DNA of 16,487 bases from a bacterium. Its GTDB lineage: Bacteria; SZUA-79; Acidulodesulfobacterales; Acidulodesulfobacteraceae. Location of the stretch: positions 1-16,487 of the forward strand of contig JAJZYC010000016.1 in NCBI GenBank assembly GCA_021806125.1, read 5' to 3'. Positions within the stretch are counted from its first letter, which is position 1; each line of letters begins with the position of its first letter. The notes beneath the pieces were generated by a model. It ran no database searches. It had not been told where the DNA came from and worked only from the letters and a program-made list of their open reading frames with translations. A program made the translations under genes and the position numbers. Positions 14,471 through 16,487 of the stretch are shown piece after piece.

Positions 14471-15247
14471 TTATAATTCAAAGCTTAATCCGTCGTACGA
14501 AGGTATTAAATCTTTAGACCTGCATAGGCAAATATCGCTTATTTCTTCATAATCTATATTATGTCCCATATGAGTGAAATACGTTTTTGAGGGATTTATT
14601 TTTTCGGAAATCAGGACAGCCTCTTCCAAACTCAGGTGGGTCGGATGAGGCTTATATCTTAAAGCGTCTATCATCAGAGCCTTTAAGCCTTTCAATAAAC
14701 AGAACGACTGTTCGGGTATGGACGAAACATCCGTTATATAGGCGAAATCGTTTATTCTGTATCCGTATATTAAATTCCTTCCGTGAAAAACGGGTATGGG
14801 AGTAATTTTTAATCCGGGTTTTATCTCCAGCGGTTCTTTTATTACGTTAGGGACGAGATAAGGCTTGCTGGATTCCGATTTTTCTTTAAATATATAATCG
14901 AATTTGTCTTTAATAAAATTTACGGCGTTTTCGGAGCCGTATATCGGAATAAATTTATCTTTGCCGGTTTTTAAATAATTAAACATTCTTAAATCGTCTA
15001 TTCCGAAAATATGGTCGGCATGCGTGTGGGTATATAAAACGGCGTCTATGTTTTTAACTTTAAATTTTAACGCCTGCGTCCTTAAGTCCGGCGCGGTGTC
15101 TATAAGGATATCGAAATTATTTTCCGATACTAAGACGGAAGGCCTCAGCCTTTTATTCTTTTCGTTTGCGGAAGTGCAGACGCCGCACGTGCATCCTATT
15201 AACGGAACGCCCGTAGAAGTGCCGCATCCGAGGACTAATATTTTCAT
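14471..15247 (-). CDS. PhnP-like MBL-fold metallo-hydrolase
   Basis: A 258-residue cytoplasmic beta-lactamase-fold phosphodiesterase, closest in pattern to PhnP (phosphoribosyl 1,2-cyclic phosphate phosphodiesterase). It starts GCGTSTGVPLIGCTCGVC, whose C19, C21 and C24 have the spacing of the structural zinc site of PhnP. The active-site motif HTHADH gives H74, H76, D78 and H79. Further likely ligands are H155, D173 and H226, and H229 would complete the structural zinc site. No other phosphonate gene is near, so a C-P lyase role is not supported; the substrate may be another cyclic or phosphodiester nucleotide. It stands alone, convergent with lptG and divergent from the ntrY-like gene (69-bp gap). 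The family call is firm, the substrate is not. Confidence 0.85.
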   Translation of the reverse strand: MKILVLGCGTSTGVPLIGCTCGVCTSANEKNKRLRPSVLVSENNFDILIDTAPDLRTQALKFKVKNIDAVLYTHTHADHIFGIDDLRMFNYLKTGKDKFIPIYGSENAVNFIKDKFDYIFKEKSESSKPYLVPNVIKEPLEIKPGLKITPIPVFHGRNLIYGYRINDFAYITDVSSIPEQSFCLLKGLKALMIDALRYKPHPTHLSLEEAVLISEKINPSKTYFTHMGHNIDYEEISDICLCRSKDLIPSYDGLSFEL

Positions 15248-15256
15248 ATGCTTTTA

Positions 15257-15265
15257 TGATACAAT
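15257..15265 (+). promoter_or_regulatory. Candidate extended -10 promoter for the ntrY-like gene
   Basis: TG at 15257-15258, one base, then TACAAT at 15260-15265 forms an extended -10. No good -35 is visible 16-18 bp upstream, where the metallo-hydrolase gene begins on the other strand. Transcription near 15272 would leave a leader of about 45 nt. Confidence 0.35.
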
Positions 15266-15316
15266 AAAACGTATATTAAATAAAGCATATATAAAATCTA
15301 AATAATATATACCTCG

Positions 15317-16487
15317 ATGAACAAGAAAGACCACGAAAAAATAAAAATTAAAAGGGAAATTATCTTTGCAACCGTAATATTCTTCCTTGTAATTTTTTCC
15401 ACGTTCGAAGAATTAAGGATGATTTCTTTTACGAATGTTTCGGTAACGTCCAAGATTATCGTTTACGCCTATATAAACGTTACGATAGTTTTATTTCTGC
15501 TGATGTCGTTTCTGGTGCTAAGAAACGTCGTAAAATTAATCATAGAAAGAAAAAGGGGCGTAATAGGGGCAAGACTGAGGACTAAGCTTGTGGGATTATT
15601 CGTAATAGTAAGCGTAGTTCCGTCGGTTTTTATGTTTATAGTCATAATAGCCACCGGTTTTGCTTCTAATATTATTAACAAATGGTATTCTTTGAGATTC
15701 GAAAAGGCTATGTATTATACTTCGAGCATAATCCGCCGCAAAAGCGGATTGATTAAGAGCGCGGGCGATGCCGCCGTTAACCGGAAAATAGAATGGCTCG
15801 AACATTTTTATAAGCAGTATTCGCAGTTCAGATTCATAAAAAACCCCATGGAGACGACCTATCTTATATTTTTTTCCATATTTACCCTTATTATTTTGTT
15901 TATATCTTCGTGGGTAGGGTTTTATCTTTCTAAAAAGCTGACTAAGCCGATTATTGACCTTGTCGAAGGAACAAAAAAGGTGGCGTCAGGCGATTTAGAC
16001 ATAAACGTCAACAAAGAGTCGGATGATGAAATAGGGATGCTTGTAAATTCTTTCAACGCTATGGCTTCCGACCTTAAAAAAAATAAAGAAGAGATAGAAA
16101 AAGCCAATGCCGATTTAAAAAAAGTCAACGAGGAAATAGACAGAAGAAGAAGGTTCATGGAAATAATATTGAAAAACATCCATGCGGGCGTTATAGCTGT
16201 AGATTCCACGGGAAAAATCAGGAGTCTGAACAACGCCGCCGAATATATGTTCGGCATATCTAATAAAGATGCGGCAGGCAGAAACTATAAGGACGTCTTC
16301 GACAAATCCGTATTTTCGGATATAAGAAGCATAATAAGGGATTTGACTAAAACGGGTAAAGAAACATTAACTAAGGAGATAAAATTAAATATAGGCGGAA
16401 GTTTAAAAGTATATATAGTCAATCTGACTGTTTTAAAGGACGAAGCCGACAATTACATCGGCTTTATCGTAGTCCTGAACGATACGA
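15317..16487 (+). CDS. ntrY: NtrY-like membrane sensor histidine kinase (3' end outside window)
   Basis: Amino part (390 codons) of a membrane sensor kinase. In proteobacteria NtrY pairs with the sigma-54 activator NtrX, in nitrogen, redox or envelope responses. Membrane helices lie at about 13-31, 45-68, 92-115 and 181-203. The RLRTKLVGLFVIVSVVPS stretch before helix 3 and NPMETTYLIFF before helix 4 are typical of NtrY. A HAMP domain follows at about 204-257 (KKLTKPI...DEIGMLVNSFNAM), then a coiled coil at about 255-280 and a PAS domain from about 281 (ILKNIHAGVIAVDSTGKI). The kinase core lies beyond the edge. The loop between helices 3 and 4 is only about 65 residues, short for NtrY. An in-frame stop at 15299-15301 limits the start to ATG15317, which has no Shine-Dalgarno sequence. 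Other HAMP-PAS kinases are less likely. Confidence 0.82.
   Translation, partial: MNKKDHEKIKIKREIIFATVIFFLVIFSTFEELRMISFTNVSVTSKIIVYAYINVTIVLFLLMSFLVLRNVVKLIIERKRGVIGARLRTKLVGLFVIVSVVPSVFMFIVIIATGFASNIINKWYSLRFEKAMYYTSSIIRRKSGLIKSAGDAAVNRKIEWLEHFYKQYSQFRFIKNPMETTYLIFFSIFTLIILFISSWVGFYLSKKLTKPIIDLVEGTKKVASGDLDINVNKESDDEIGMLVNSFNAMASDLKKNKEEIEKANADLKKVNEEIDRRRRFMEIILKNIHAGVIAVDSTGKIRSLNNAAEYMFGISNKDAAGRNYKDVFDKSVFSDIRSIIRDLTKTGKETLTKEIKLNIGGSLKVYIVNLTVLKDEADNYIGFIVVLNDT

Noticed and set aside
1..16487. Sigma-54 (-24/-12) promoters near rpoN, hpf or the ntrY-like gene
   Set aside because: Reading the gaps by eye gave no TGGCAC-N5-TTGC match; a profile scan could still find weak ones.
1..16487. 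Defence system, CRISPR array, prophage or integrated element with cargo genes
   Set aside because: No repeat-spacer pattern, integrase, transposase, nuclease or toxin-like frame was found; the genes are core functions in tight order.

Overview
The window is a compact, AT-rich stretch of bacterial chromosome that looks like core housekeeping DNA. It holds 17 protein genes, the last cut by the window edge, and no RNA genes. The Kdo phosphatase and LPS-transport genes show a Gram-negative cell with a lipopolysaccharide outer membrane. The order kdsC-lptC-lptA-lptB-rpoN-hpf-rapZ, an NtrY-type kinase and the receiver/acidic-linker/helical-tail protein together suggest a deltaproteobacterial (Desulfobacterota-like) lineage. 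The low GC content would fit an uncultivated low-GC member of that group. This placement is an inference from gene order and was not tested.

Layout. (1) 1-5590, plus strand: a short dispersed-repeat unit runs into the kdsC start. Then come kdsC, lptC, lptA and lptB, packed with 3-bp gaps or 4-bp overlaps. rpoN follows with a probable promoter of its own, then a 232-bp gap holding a MITE-like palindromic element, then hpf and rapZ. (2) 5591-8161, plus strand: a good sigma-70 promoter and the methyl-cycle pair metK-ahcY. (3) 12119-8176, minus strand: a four-gene unit of a pseudo-receiver scaffold-like protein, nadC, birA and coaX, the last three serving NAD, biotin-protein and CoA metabolism. 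(4) 12160-14441, plus strand: a divergent promoter region and the LPS-exporter permease pair lptF-lptG. (5) 15247-14471, minus strand: a PhnP-like metallo-hydrolase. (6) 15317 to the edge, plus strand: the 5' part of an NtrY-like sensor kinase.

How the genes work together. KdsC makes the Kdo needed for LPS core. LptB (ATPase), LptF/LptG (permeases), LptC (tether) and LptA (periplasmic bridge) supply the whole inner-membrane and periplasmic part of the LPS exporter, split over two loci about 10 kb apart; the outer-membrane LptD/LptE are not here. RpoN, long-form HPF and RapZ form the usual rpoN neighbourhood, but the HprK and PTS genes often found there are missing. MetK makes S-adenosylmethionine and AhcY removes S-adenosylhomocysteine.

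No defence, secondary-metabolite or mobile-gene cargo was found. The points most worth a second look are the degenerate receiver with a PopZ-like layout, the MITE-like element upstream of hpf, the repeat fused to the kdsC start, and the short sensor loop of the NtrY-like kinase.
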